A stretch of 64,000 nucleotides of DNA, taken from Dietzia sp032248695 (GTDB taxonomy: Bacteria > Actinomycetota > Actinomycetes > Mycobacteriales > Mycobacteriaceae). The stretch lies in the NCBI RefSeq assembly GCF_032248695.1, contig NZ_JAVHXC010000003.1, positions 1 to 64,000 of the forward strand, written 5' to 3'. Positions 35,177-44,433 of the stretch are shown here, one piece after another. The notes beneath the pieces are model-generated. The model did not search any database. It worked only from the letters and a program-made list of their open reading frames with translations, and was not told the origin of the DNA. Each line of letters opens with the position of its first letter. Position 1 is the stretch's first letter. The translations under genes and the position numbers were made by a program.

Positions 35177-36439
35177 ATGCCCGTGTCCAGGTCTGGAACC
35201 CCCTCTCGTTCGGCGGTGCTGGGCCCCCTCGCCCTGATCGCCGGACTGCTCGCCCTGCTCCTCGTCGTCGCCGGCTGCACCATCCCCGTGCCCACCGGCT
35301 CCGCCGGGGAGACCACACCCACCGAACCCACGTCCCAGGCACCCGCCCCTGCCACTCTGCAGGTGGTCCCCGCCGACGGGGCGACCGACGTCTCCGTGGT
35401 GGACGGCGTCCGGGCCACGGTCGAGAACGGCACCATCACGGACGCGGTGCTCACCAACGACGCGGGCAAGCGGATCGAGGGCGAGCTGTCGCCCGACGGG
35501 ACCCGGTGGGAGCCGGCCGTCACGCTCGGGTTCGGGCGCACCTACACCCTGGAGATCACCTACGAGGGCGCGGTCGGCGGGGCCAGGACGGACACCCGCA
35601 CGTTCACCATGGCCAACCCCGCCTCCGTGGTGACGCCGACCCTGCTCACGACCGGCGGCGGCACCCTCCAGTCGGACCGCGAATACGGCGTCGGGATCGT
35701 GATCGTCGCGAAGTTCGACCAGCCCATCGCGGACCGCGACGAGGCTGAGAAGTACATGAAGGTCTCCACCTCCCCCGAGGTGGAGGGCAACTGGTTCTGG
35801 GTGGACGACTCCTCCGCGCACTGGCGACCCCGGGAGTACTACGAGCCCGGCACCCGGGTGAGCGTCGAGCTCGACACCGAGGGCCGCGATCTCGGCGGCG
35901 ACCAGTGGGGCGGCGCCGGCGCGGAGGCCGACTTCACGATCGGGGACCGCCGGGTCGCGATCGCCGACGACGCCACCAAGACGGTCTCCGTGTACCGCAA
36001 CGGTGAACTGCTCAAGACCATGCCCACCTCTATGGGTAAGGGCGGATGGGCCACCTACGGCGGCGTCACCATGCATTTCTGGACCCAGCCGGGCACCTAC
36101 ACCGTGCTCGACAAGTCCAGCTCGGTGCTGATGGACTCCTCGACCTACGGCCTGCCGCTGTCCGCGGGGTACCGGGTCACCGTCGACCACGGCGTGCGGA
36201 TCTCCAACGACGGGGTCTACTTCCACGCCCTGGAGTCGTCGATGTGGGCCCAGGGCAACACCAACACCTCGCACGGCTGCCTCAACCTCTCCCCGGCCGA
36301 CGCCAAGTGGTACTTCGACCAGGCGGTCACCGGGGACGTCGTGGAGGTCCGCGGCACGGGCGGACCCGAGCTGGAGATCTGGCAGAACGGCGACTGGTCG
36401 GTGCCGTGGGAGGTCTGGCAGACGGGCTCGGCCGACTGA
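35177..36439 (+). CDS. L,D-transpeptidase lipoprotein (YkuD), LdtMt2-like
   Basis: A 420-aa cell-wall enzyme that makes 3-3 crosslinks in peptidoglycan. The signal peptide ends in VVAGC (lipid-modified Cys34), followed by a Pro/Thr linker and two Ig-like domains. The catalytic YkuD domain carries HALESSMWAQG and TSHGCLNLSPADA with nucleophile Cys368. The order and C-terminal Trp-rich extension match mycobacterial LdtMt2. CGGAG lies 7 nt before ATG 35177. Such enzymes resist most penicillins and are inhibited by carbapenems. Confidence 0.93.
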   Translation: MPVSRSGTPSRSAVLGPLALIAGLLALLLVVAGCTIPVPTGSAGETTPTEPTSQAPAPATLQVVPADGATDVSVVDGVRATVENGTITDAVLTNDAGKRIEGELSPDGTRWEPAVTLGFGRTYTLEITYEGAVGGARTDTRTFTMANPASVVTPTLLTTGGGTLQSDREYGVGIVIVAKFDQPIADRDEAEKYMKVSTSPEVEGNWFWVDDSSAHWRPREYYEPGTRVSVELDTEGRDLGGDQWGGAGAEADFTIGDRRVAIADDATKTVSVYRNGELLKTMPTSMGKGGWATYGGVTMHFWTQPGTYTVLDKSSSVLMDSSTYGLPLSAGYRVTVDHGVRISNDGVYFHALESSMWAQGNTNTSHGCLNLSPADAKWYFDQAVTGDVVEVRGTGGPELEIWQNGDWSVPWEVWQTGSAD

Positions 36440-36490
36440 CCGGATCCGGCCGCCGGGCCCGTCTGTACCGGCGGCCGCCGGGCCGGAAAT

Positions 36491-36527
36491 GACCGCGACC
36501 ACCGGGCTCGGCCCGGTGGTCGCGGTC
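36491..36527. terminator. Bidirectional terminator between ldt and the POT transporter gene
   Basis: A perfect 16-bp stem (GACCGCGACCACCGGG and its complement) closes a CTCGG loop in the gap between two converging genes. It is the longest perfect hairpin I saw in the window. Confidence 0.8.
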
Positions 36528-36544
36528 GTGTCAGCGGCGACGTC

Positions 36545-38020
36545 TCAGCGCACGCCCATCATGTTCTTCTTGATCCACGGCGACAGCGCGGCGATGATCC
36601 CGGCCAGGATGATCGACCCCACGCCCAGCACGAGGAAGTAGTTGCGCTCGGCGCCGGCGTCGTTCGGGTCGTAGTACCCGGCCAGCACACCCGACAGCGC
36701 ACTGCCGATGGAGACGCTGAGGAAGAACAGCGCGACCATCTGCGTCTTGAACGCCTCCGGTGCCAGCTTGGTCGACAGGGACTGCCCGACCGGCGAGAGC
36801 AACAGCTCCGCCATCGTGAACAGGAACAGGATCCCGACGATGCCTAGGAGCGGCGTCGCGGTGGTGCCCACGAAGAACAGGAACACCAGGTAGGCGATGC
36901 CCATGATGAGGTTCGCCAGCGCGAACTTGATCGGGCTCGAGGGCTGGCGGCTGCCGAGCTTGACCCACAGCGTCGCGAAGACGGCGGCGAAGATGATGAT
37001 GAACAGCGGGTTGATCGACTGCACCCAGCTCGCCGGCATCTCCCAGCCACCGAGGTTGCGGTCCAGACGCTGGTCCGAGTAGATCGCGATCACCGTGAAC
37101 TGCTGCTGGAACAGCGCCCAGAACGCCACCGAGGCGACGAACATCGGGATGAACGAGATGACCCGGCTCCGCTCCTCCGGCAGCGTTTTGCGGCTGGTGA
37201 TGAGCAGGGCGAACAGCGCGACCGCGCCGATCACCGCGATCGCGGTGACGATGTCGGCCAGGGACTCGAGCGGGATCCAGCCCAGGGCCAGTGCCGCCGC
37301 GACGAGCACCACCACGACCACGCCGATCACCAGGGCGCGGAGCCGCTCCGGTCGGGGCAGGGGGTCGGGCACGACCGCGCCGACGCCCTTGAGCGTGGCG
37401 CCCCGCATCGCGACGTACTGGACGAGGCCGACGGCCATGCCCGCCGCCGCGGCGCCGAAGCCCCAGTGGAAGCCCTGGGTGTCCCACAGGGCGCCGGTGA
37501 CGAGCGGCCCCGTGAGACCACCGATGTTGACCGCCATGTAGTAGATCGAGAACGCCGCGTCCCGGCGGTCGTCGGTCCGCTGGTACATGTCGCCGACCAC
37601 CGTCGAGGTGGTCGCCTTGAGCGTGCCGGCACCGACACCGACGAACACCAGGCCGATGCCCAGGCCGACGGCCCCCGGAACGAGTGCCAGGGACAGGTGG
37701 CCCAGCATGATGAGGACGGCCGCGCCGAAGAGCGTCCGTTCCGCTCCGAAGATCCGGTCGGAGATCCAGCCGCCGAGGATCGCCGAGGCGTAGACCAGGC
37801 CACCGTAGGCGCCGACGATCGAGGCGGCGATCTGCTCGGAGTACCCGAGCCCGCCGTCACTGACCGAGTAGTAGATGTAGTACGCCAGCAGCCCCTGCAT
37901 GCCGTAGAAGCTGAACCGCTCCCACAGCTCGATGCCCGACAGGTTCGCCAGTCCGAGTGGGTGGCCGAAGAACCTGCGGTCCTTGTCGGCGAGAGCCACC
38001 TCGGCATCCCGAGTTGTCAT
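36545..38020 (-). CDS. Proton-dependent oligopeptide (POT/PTR) transporter
   Basis: A 491-aa permease with 12 to 14 helices. ELWERFSFYG near the N-terminus is the ExxER-type proton-coupling motif of POT transporters, and the FSIYYMAVNIGGLTGPL block is a family signature. Substrates are usually di- and tripeptides. The start is ATG 38020, divergent from the CNNM/HlyC-type pair. Confidence 0.88.
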   Translation of the reverse strand: MTTRDAEVALADKDRRFFGHPLGLANLSGIELWERFSFYGMQGLLAYYIYYSVSDGGLGYSEQIAASIVGAYGGLVYASAILGGWISDRIFGAERTLFGAAVLIMLGHLSLALVPGAVGLGIGLVFVGVGAGTLKATTSTVVGDMYQRTDDRRDAAFSIYYMAVNIGGLTGPLVTGALWDTQGFHWGFGAAAAGMAVGLVQYVAMRGATLKGVGAVVPDPLPRPERLRALVIGVVVVVLVAAALALGWIPLESLADIVTAIAVIGAVALFALLITSRKTLPEERSRVISFIPMFVASVAFWALFQQQFTVIAIYSDQRLDRNLGGWEMPASWVQSINPLFIIIFAAVFATLWVKLGSRQPSSPIKFALANLIMGIAYLVFLFFVGTTATPLLGIVGILFLFTMAELLLSPVGQSLSTKLAPEAFKTQMVALFFLSVSIGSALSGVLAGYYDPNDAGAERNYFLVLGVGSIILAGIIAALSPWIKKNMMGVR

Positions 38021-38217
38021 TCCGTCAGTGTTACTCCTGCTTTCTGCATGTGACAAACCCGTGACGTCGCTCTCCCCGCGGCAGTGGGAGTCGACAACCG
38101 CCGCATCGCACGGGAGAATCGGGAGGATGAGCCCCGTGCGACCGGCCCGGGGCGTTACCCGATACGCGCAGGAGCACCTCCAGTGAGCCGAGCCGACACA
38201 CCGGCCCGATCTATCAG

Positions 38218-38236
38218 CCCCCTTCACGGAAGGGGG
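38218..38236 (+). promoter_or_regulatory. Hairpin enclosing the Shine-Dalgarno region of the first CNNM/HlyC gene
   Basis: CCCCCTTC pairs perfectly with GAAGGGGG around a 3-nt ACG loop. The 3' arm is the likely ribosome-binding site, ending 8 nt before the ATG. It could lower translation unless opened. Whether it is regulated is unknown. Confidence 0.5.
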
Positions 38237-38244
38237 AACACCGG

Positions 38245-39606
38245 ATGAGCATCGCGCTCTCACTCTTGATCGGCATAGTGGTCGTCCTGGCGATCACGGC
38301 CCTGACCGGCTATTTCGTCGCCCAGGAATTCGCCTTCATGGCCGTGGACCGCTCCCGGATGGGAGCGGCCGCCGAGAAGGGCGATCCCGTCGCCGGGCGG
38401 GTACTCGGCGTCACCAGGCGCACGTCCTTCATGCTCTCGGGCGCACAGCTCGGGATCACCGTCACCACCCTCGTCGTGGGTTACGTGGCCGAGCCGCTCA
38501 TCGGCCGGGCCTTCGGAGATCTCCTCGGTCTGGCCTCCGTGCCGCAGGCCGTCGGCGTGGCCGTCGGCACCGTGCTGGCACTGCTCTTCTCCACCGTCGT
38601 CCAGATGCTGTTCGGCGAGCTGGTGCCCAAGAACCTGGCCATCGCCAAGCCCGAGCCCGTCGCCCGCTGGCTGGCGCGCTCCACGACCGTGTACCTCGCG
38701 GTGTTCGGCTGGCTCATCAGCCTGTTCGACAAAGCGTCCGAGGCGCTGCTCAAGGCGGTCGGCATCGAGCCCGTCCACGACAAGGAACACTCGGCGACCG
38801 CCCGCGACCTTGAGCACATCGTGGCCGAGTCCGGCGAGACCGGCGAGCTGTCCCCCGAGCTCAGCCGACTGCTGGACCGGATGCTCGACTTCCCGGGGCA
38901 GCCGGCCGAGCACGCGATGATCCCGCGGTCCCGCACCGACGTGGTCCGCGGGGAGGACACGGTCGACGACGTCCTGGCGAAGATGGCCACCGGCCACACC
39001 CGCTACCCGGTGGTGGGCGAGGACTCCGACGACGTGATCGGGATCGTGGACCTGCACGACCTGCTCGTACTGTGCGACGACGACCAGAACAGCGCGTTGA
39101 CGCCGGTGTCCGGCGTGATGCGGGCCCCGATCGTCGTGCCCACCTCCCTGCCGCTGCCCGAGGTGGCCTCGCGGCTGAGCGCCGAGAAGGCCGAGATGGC
39201 CGTGGTCGTGGACGAGTACGGCGGGTTCGCCGGCGTCGTGACCATGGAGGACATGGCCGAGGAGATCGTGGGTGAGATCGCCGACGAACACGACCCCCAG
39301 GCCGAGTCGGCCACGCCGGTCAGCGAGGGCCTGGGCTGGGTCCTCTCCGGCGACACCCACCTCGACGAGGTCGAGCGTCTGCTCGACATCACCCTTCCCG
39401 AGGTCGACGCGGAGACCCTCGGCGGTCTGGTCATCGAGACGCTCGGGGACCTGCCGGAGATCGGCGCCCGCGTCGACATCCCCCTGCCCGACACCGACAT
39501 CCTCGAGGAGATCTCCGCCGACCGGGTGCTGAGGACCGAGGTCCGCCAGATCGAACGCCGCGTCCCCGCGGAGCTGCACGTCGTGGTCGAGGAGGCCGCA
39601 CGATGA
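38245..39606 (+). CDS. CNNM/HlyC-type membrane protein with CBS and CorC_HlyC domains
   Basis: A 453-aa protein: DUF21 membrane domain (1-200, three or four helices, with VVQMLFGELVPKNLAIAKPE), a CBS pair (about 215-345, RYPVVGEDSDDVIGIVDLHDL and EYGGFAGVVTMEDMAEEIVGEI) and a C-terminal CorC_HlyC domain (about 355-440). Relatives are implicated in Mg/Co efflux or resistance. It forms an ATGA-overlapping pair with the next gene. Confidence 0.9.
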   Translation: MSIALSLLIGIVVVLAITALTGYFVAQEFAFMAVDRSRMGAAAEKGDPVAGRVLGVTRRTSFMLSGAQLGITVTTLVVGYVAEPLIGRAFGDLLGLASVPQAVGVAVGTVLALLFSTVVQMLFGELVPKNLAIAKPEPVARWLARSTTVYLAVFGWLISLFDKASEALLKAVGIEPVHDKEHSATARDLEHIVAESGETGELSPELSRLLDRMLDFPGQPAEHAMIPRSRTDVVRGEDTVDDVLAKMATGHTRYPVVGEDSDDVIGIVDLHDLLVLCDDDQNSALTPVSGVMRAPIVVPTSLPLPEVASRLSAEKAEMAVVVDEYGGFAGVVTMEDMAEEIVGEIADEHDPQAESATPVSEGLGWVLSGDTHLDEVERLLDITLPEVDAETLGGLVIETLGDLPEIGARVDIPLPDTDILEEISADRVLRTEVRQIERRVPAELHVVVEEAAR

Positions 39607-40706
39607 CCCCCACCACCACCCTGCTCGCCGCCGAGGCCGACGGCGGACTCATGAGCAACCCCTGGGTCGTCCTCGGCGCGACGGTCGTTCTCATCGTGGC
39701 CTCCGCGTTCTTCGTGGCCGTCGAGTTCTCGCTCATCTCCGCCCGCCGCCACCGGCTGGAGGACGCGGCCGCCCACAGCGCCGCCGCGCGGGCGGCCCTG
39801 AAGAACGCCTCCGAGCTGACCCTGCTCCTGGCCGGGGCGCAGCTCGGCATCACGCTCTGTGCGCTCGCGCTGGGCTCGATCACCAAGCCGGCCGTGCACC
39901 ACTGGCTCACCCCGGTGTTCGCCGGGTGGGGGCTCCCGCTGTGGTCGGCAGACGTCATCGCGTTCATCCTCGCGCTGCTCATCGTCACGTTCCTCCACCT
40001 GGTGGTGGGCGAGATGGCCCCCAAGTCGTGGTCGATCACCCACCCGGAGTATTCGGCGACGCTGCTCGCGCTGCCGATGCGCGGGTTCCTGTGGCTGACC
40101 CGCCCGCTGCTGCTGGTCCTCAACAACACCGCCAACGCGATCCTGCACCGACTGGGCGTCGAGGCGGTCGACGAGGTCGCGGCCGGGCAGGACGCCGACT
40201 CCCTGCGCGAACTCGTCCGGCACTCCGGCGAGGCCGGCACGCTCGACGACACCCACCAGCGTCAGCTGCTCAGCGCGCTCGAACTGCAGGAACTCACCGT
40301 GGGCGACCTGCTCGGCGAGCGCGGGGTCGACGAGCCCGCCACGTCCGAGGAGATGTCCTCGGTCGGGGTGGACGCCGGGCCGGAGGAGATCCGGGACACC
40401 GCCCGTCGCACCGGCCACCTGCGACTGCTGGTGCTGGAGGACGACACGGCGGTCGGCGTGGTCCACGCGCGGGACGCGATCAACGTCGAGTCCACGGCCA
40501 CGGCGCGGGAACTCATGCGCCCGAGCCTGTCCCTCGAGCACGATCTGACCGTCGCGGAGGCGTTCCGCCGGATGCGTGAGGCGCGGGCCCACCTCGTCGT
40601 CGTCGAACAATCCGGCGAGCACGAGGGCACCCACGTCTCGGAGGTGCGCGGCGTCCTCACCCTCGACGACGTCGTCCGGCGCCTCCTGCCGGTCACCTCG
40701 GCCTGA
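39603..40706 (+). CDS. CNNM/HlyC-type membrane protein lacking the CorC_HlyC domain
   Basis: A 367-aa paralogue of the upstream protein. It has the DUF21 membrane domain with VVGEMAPKSWSITHPEY and a degenerate CBS region (LRLLVLEDDTAVGVVHARD, VSEVRGVLTLDDVVRRLL), and ends before the C-terminal domain. The pair may form a heteromer. The start overlaps the upstream stop, and a strong hairpin follows the stop. Confidence 0.88.
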   Translation: MTPTTTLLAAEADGGLMSNPWVVLGATVVLIVASAFFVAVEFSLISARRHRLEDAAAHSAAARAALKNASELTLLLAGAQLGITLCALALGSITKPAVHHWLTPVFAGWGLPLWSADVIAFILALLIVTFLHLVVGEMAPKSWSITHPEYSATLLALPMRGFLWLTRPLLLVLNNTANAILHRLGVEAVDEVAAGQDADSLRELVRHSGEAGTLDDTHQRQLLSALELQELTVGDLLGERGVDEPATSEEMSSVGVDAGPEEIRDTARRTGHLRLLVLEDDTAVGVVHARDAINVESTATARELMRPSLSLEHDLTVAEAFRRMREARAHLVVVEQSGEHEGTHVSEVRGVLTLDDVVRRLLPVTSA

Positions 40707-40725
40707 CCCACGCACCACGGCGACG

Positions 40726-40756
40726 CGCCCCCGGGAGGACCGACCTCCCGGGGGCG
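40726..40756 (+). terminator. Terminator after the CNNM/HlyC pair
   Basis: A 13-bp perfect stem (CGCCCCCGGGAGG with CCTCCCGGGGGCG, loop ACCGA) followed by TTGCCGT. It stands between converging genes and may serve both. Confidence 0.75.
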
Positions 40757-40805
40757 TTGCCGTCCGTGCGGCGCCGTCCGTGCGTCGCGGGTGAGGAGGC
40801 GCAGG

Positions 40806-41354
40806 TCAGAACAGGACGCCGATGAGCCGGATCAGCCCCCACACGGCCAGCCCGGCGATCGCCAGCAGGGCGAGCAGGACGAGGCCGACCGCACCGAGCG
40901 CCCGCAGGAGGTACCCGCGGGCGTCGGTGTCGACGCGGCGGCCCTCGGCGATCGCGCGGTCGACGAGCCGCAGGTTCTTGGACGTGGCCTTGTGGGCGAC
41001 GTCCGCCACGTCGCCGGCGACGGGGACCACGCCGAGGACCGCGTCGACCAGGTAGTTCCACCCCATGCGGAACAGCAGGTGGACCGGGACGCGGTTGCGC
41101 ACGGCCTCCGCGAGCACCGCGGCGGCGACCACGGTGCCCACGGCGTCACCGACGACCGGCACCAGGCCGATCACCGGATCCAGCCCCACGCGGTAGTTGG
41201 TGCCCGGCACGCGGACGAGGTCGTCGAGCACGCGGGCCAACGTCGCGGTGACCGGGGACCCGGAGGGGCGCGCGACCGGCCCGGTGGCGGTCCGGTCAGC
41301 GGTCCGGTCGGCGGCCCGGTCGGCGGGGCTCGGCGGGGTGACGGGATCGGCCAT
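40806..41354 (-). CDS. DUF4112 membrane protein
   Basis: A 182-aa protein. LARVLDDLVRVPGTNYRVGLDPVIGLVPVVGDAVG and the second DAVLGVVPVAGDVADVAHKA are the duplicated DUF4112 motifs. A hydrophobic helix lies at about 155-178. Function unknown. ATG 41354 is preceded by TACCCT at 8 nt. Thr/Arg/Asp repeats (ADRTADRTAT) near the N-terminus look like slipped codons. Confidence 0.8.
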   Translation of the reverse strand: MADPVTPPSPADRAADRTADRTATGPVARPSGSPVTATLARVLDDLVRVPGTNYRVGLDPVIGLVPVVGDAVGTVVAAAVLAEAVRNRVPVHLLFRMGWNYLVDAVLGVVPVAGDVADVAHKATSKNLRLVDRAIAEGRRVDTDARGYLLRALGAVGLVLLALLAIAGLAVWGLIRLIGVLF

Positions 41355-41502
41355 GACGCCCGAGGGTAGCGCGACGGGCGACGACCCGCGCGACGCCGGG
41401 ATCGTGCCCGTGGCGCCGAGACCGCGGACGCGGGCGTGGCCGCGACGCCCGGATCGCGTCCGTGGTGCTGCGATCGGTCCCCGACTCTGGTTTCGTGGAG
41501 AG

Positions 41503-43518
41503 ATGCCGCGCACGCCCCTCGCCCCGTCCCCGACCTCGCCGCGCCCGGTCCCGTCGCGGCCAGACCGCCCGGTCCGCGCCTCCCGGCCCCGGTCCCGCCG
41601 GCCCGCCGGCCTCGTGGCGGCGGCCCTCGCCGTCGTCCTGGTGGGCTCCGGGTGCGCGGCGCTGACCGGGGACACCGGCTCCGACGAGCTCCAGCAGTTC
41701 CTCTCCGCGCTCGAGTCCGGCGACGTCGCCGGCGCCGCCGCGATGACCACCGACCCGGTCGCCGCGCAGGAGACGCTCGCCGCGAACATCGAGTCGATGG
41801 GGTTCACGCCGACCCTGTCGATCGACACGCCCGAGGGCGACCGGCGCCCCGACAAGGACCCCGTGCCGGTGGAGATCACGTGGGACATGGGGGTCGCCGG
41901 AGGCGGCGTCGGTGGTGGTGAGGGTGACGCCGCCGGAGGTGGGAGTGGAGAGGGCGACGACGACGAGGGCGGCGCCGACCCGGCCGGCGGGGGCGGTGAG
42001 CCGTCGCCCGCCCCGCGCACGGTCACCACCACGGGCGAGGCCTCCACGACCAAGGTGGACGACCAGTGGAAGGTGCAGTGGGCGCCGACCATCCTCGACA
42101 CCCGTCTCGTCCCGGGTGGCTACCTGGCGTTCTCCGAGATCCTCGACTACGACACGTCCGTCCTCGACCGCACGGGCGCGCCGCTGCTGCAGTGGACGCC
42201 GGTGACGCTGGTGACGCTCGCCCCGGACGCCGCCGGGAGCGCCGACGCGGTGGCGGCCCTGGTGAGCGCGGCGGCGCCGACCATCACCGGGCAGTCGATC
42301 CGCGACGGCATGGCGCAGGCCCCGGACCAGCCGTATCAGGTGGTGAGCCTGCGCCCCAGCGACATCGACCCCATCCGTGAGCAGCTCGCCGCGATCGAGG
42401 GCGTGAGCCTGCCCGAGCAGGGGGACCTCATCCGCACCGACCGCGAACTCCGCTCCCCTGTCCTGGACGGACTGCCGGACGCGTGGCTCGAGGCGCTACA
42501 GGCCGAGGGCGGGTGGCGTGCCGAGATCGTCAACCCCGACGCCGAGCCGATCGAGCTCGGCAGCGCGCCGGTCGGGGAGGTCGAGGACCTCGTCTCCACC
42601 GTCCAGATCTCGATGCAGCAGGCCGCGGCGGACGCGGTGAACAGCACCGGGCTGGCGGCGTCGATCGTCGCGATCCAGCCCTCGACCGGCGGCGTGCTCA
42701 CGGTGGCGCAGAACTCCGCCGCCGACCAGCAGGGGCCCGTGTCGCTCGAGGGCCGCTTCCCGCCGGGCTCCACGTTCAAGGTGGTCACCACCGCCGCCGC
42801 GCTGCAGTCCGGAGTCGTGGGCCCCGACGAGATCGTGCCGTGCCCGGCGTCGATCACCGTCTCCGGCCGCACCATCCCCAACGACGACGACTTCGAACTC
42901 GGCCCGGTGCCCATGGAGACCGCGTTCGCCCGCTCCTGCAACACCAGCCAGGCCGTCATCAGCGACCGGCTCGAGCCGACCGCCATGAAGGACACGGCCG
43001 CGCAGCTGGGTCTGGGGGTCGGCTTCACCGGCCCGGGGATGAGCTCGTCGTGGTTCACCGGCTCGGTGCCCGTCACTGAGCGCGGCCCGGCCCGCGTCGA
43101 GGCCTCGATCGGTCAGGGCGAGGTCCTGGCCAGCCCGTTCGGCATGGCCGTGATGACCGCTTCGCTCGCGAACGGCGGACGCATGATCGCGCCGCAGGTG
43201 ATCGCCGGCATGCCCGCGGTGGCCGACGACTCCCCCGAGCCGCTGCCGCCGGGCGTCGTGGACACCCTGCGCCGGTACATGGTGCAGACCGTGCAGTCCG
43301 GCACCGCGACCGCCGCCCGCCCGGTCCCCGGCCTGGGCGGCAAGACCGGTACCGCCGAGGTCGGCAGCGGGCCCTCCCACGGCTGGTTCGTGGGATCGAC
43401 CGGCGACATCGCCGTGGCCGTGCTCATGGAGGGCGCCGACTCCTCGGCTCCGGCGGTGGAGATGGCGGCCGACTTCCTCAGCGCGGCAGGCCAACCCGCT
43501 CCGCTGCCCGCCGCCTGA
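41503..43518 (+). CDS. Penicillin-binding lipoprotein (class B transpeptidase, Rv2864c-like)
   Basis: A 671-aa D,D-transpeptidase. Features in order: signal peptide and lipobox LVGSGC (Cys51), NTF2/MecA_N-like domain (about 58-195), PBP dimer-like region, and transpeptidase with PGSTFK (Ser423, Lys426), SCN (478-480) and KTG (614-616). Length and order match the mycobacterial penicillin-binding lipoprotein Rv2864c. A Gly/Asp/Glu-rich insert (about 131-170) interrupts the MecA_N-like domain. It would make 4-3 crosslinks, complementing the L,D-transpeptidase encoded 5 kb away. Confidence 0.9.
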   Translation: MPRTPLAPSPTSPRPVPSRPDRPVRASRPRSRRPAGLVAAALAVVLVGSGCAALTGDTGSDELQQFLSALESGDVAGAAAMTTDPVAAQETLAANIESMGFTPTLSIDTPEGDRRPDKDPVPVEITWDMGVAGGGVGGGEGDAAGGGSGEGDDDEGGADPAGGGGEPSPAPRTVTTTGEASTTKVDDQWKVQWAPTILDTRLVPGGYLAFSEILDYDTSVLDRTGAPLLQWTPVTLVTLAPDAAGSADAVAALVSAAAPTITGQSIRDGMAQAPDQPYQVVSLRPSDIDPIREQLAAIEGVSLPEQGDLIRTDRELRSPVLDGLPDAWLEALQAEGGWRAEIVNPDAEPIELGSAPVGEVEDLVSTVQISMQQAAADAVNSTGLAASIVAIQPSTGGVLTVAQNSAADQQGPVSLEGRFPPGSTFKVVTTAAALQSGVVGPDEIVPCPASITVSGRTIPNDDDFELGPVPMETAFARSCNTSQAVISDRLEPTAMKDTAAQLGLGVGFTGPGMSSSWFTGSVPVTERGPARVEASIGQGEVLASPFGMAVMTASLANGGRMIAPQVIAGMPAVADDSPEPLPPGVVDTLRRYMVQTVQSGTATAARPVPGLGGKTGTAEVGSGPSHGWFVGSTGDIAVAVLMEGADSSAPAVEMAADFLSAAGQPAPLPAA

Positions 43519-43535
43519 ACGGGTAGTTTCGGCTC

Positions 43536-44423
43536 ATGCGCCTGCCCAAGGTCTCCCTGCCCGATCTGCCGCTGCCCGGACTCGATCGACTGCCCTTCTC
43601 GTCGTCGTCGGCCCCCTCCCCTCGCGACACCAACCGACGCGTCCTCGTCACCGGCGGCGCCTCCGGCCTGGGCCTCGCACTGGTCACCGCGTTCCTCGAA
43701 CGCGGCGACCGGGTGATCGTCACCGACCTCGCCCCCACCGACTCCCGGCCCGCGAGCGTCCCCGACGACGCCCGCTACCTGCGCCTGGACGTGCGCTCGG
43801 AGGACGAGTGGCAGGCGGTGCGCGCCGAGGTCGAGTCCCTCTGGGGCGGCCTCGACGTGCTCGTCAACAACGCCGGCATCGCCCAGGGCGGCCGCATCGA
43901 GATGCTCACCGAGGACGACTGGCGGCAGATCGTCGACATCAACCTGCTGGGCGTGGCCCGCGGGTGCCGCACCTTCGTGCCGGTGCTCAAGGCGCAGGGC
44001 AGCGGGCGGATCGTCAACACCGCCTCCCTGGCCGGGCTCGTGCACCCGCCCACGATGTCCTCCTACACCGCCGTCAAGGCCGCGGTCGTCGCGATCTCCG
44101 AGAGCCTGCGCTGGGAACTCGAACCGTTCGGCGTGGACGTGTCCGTGATCTGCCCGTCGTTCTTCCGCACCAACCTCGCCTCGAGCCTCAACTCCTCCGA
44201 CCCCGCCGCCAGCGCGTTCGCGGGAAAGCTCATCGACCGCGCCGACCGCGGCGCCGACGACATCGCCGCCGAGGTCATGACCGGCCTCGAGGCGGGCCGG
44301 TTCCTCATCCTCCCCGACCCCGAGGCACGCCGGTCCTACCGCGCCAAGCGGTTCCTGACCGCCGCCTACGAGCGCACGATGACCGAGATGGGACAGAAGT
44401 TCGCGCGCGCCACCCGCGAGTAA
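43536..44423 (+). CDS. Short-chain dehydrogenase/reductase
   Basis: A 295-aa classical SDR. The cofactor loop is TGGASGLGLAL, the structural motif NNAG, the catalytic Ser in VNTASLAG and the Tyr-Lys in SYTAVKA. A Pro/Leu/Ser-rich 30-residue head precedes the domain. The Asp in IVTDLAP suggests NAD rather than NADP. TAGTTT lies 6 nt before the ATG. It is 10 bp upstream of the acyl-CoA dehydrogenase start and likely works in the same lipid pathway. Confidence 0.87.
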   Translation: MRLPKVSLPDLPLPGLDRLPFSSSSAPSPRDTNRRVLVTGGASGLGLALVTAFLERGDRVIVTDLAPTDSRPASVPDDARYLRLDVRSEDEWQAVRAEVESLWGGLDVLVNNAGIAQGGRIEMLTEDDWRQIVDINLLGVARGCRTFVPVLKAQGSGRIVNTASLAGLVHPPTMSSYTAVKAAVVAISESLRWELEPFGVDVSVICPSFFRTNLASSLNSSDPAASAFAGKLIDRADRGADDIAAEVMTGLEAGRFLILPDPEARRSYRAKRFLTAAYERTMTEMGQKFARATRE

Positions 44424-44433
44424 CCTGCGGGGC

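Noticed and set aside
38021..38217. M-box (Mg) riboswitch before the CNNM/HlyC genes
   Set aside because: I could not find the conserved M-box blocks in this leader.
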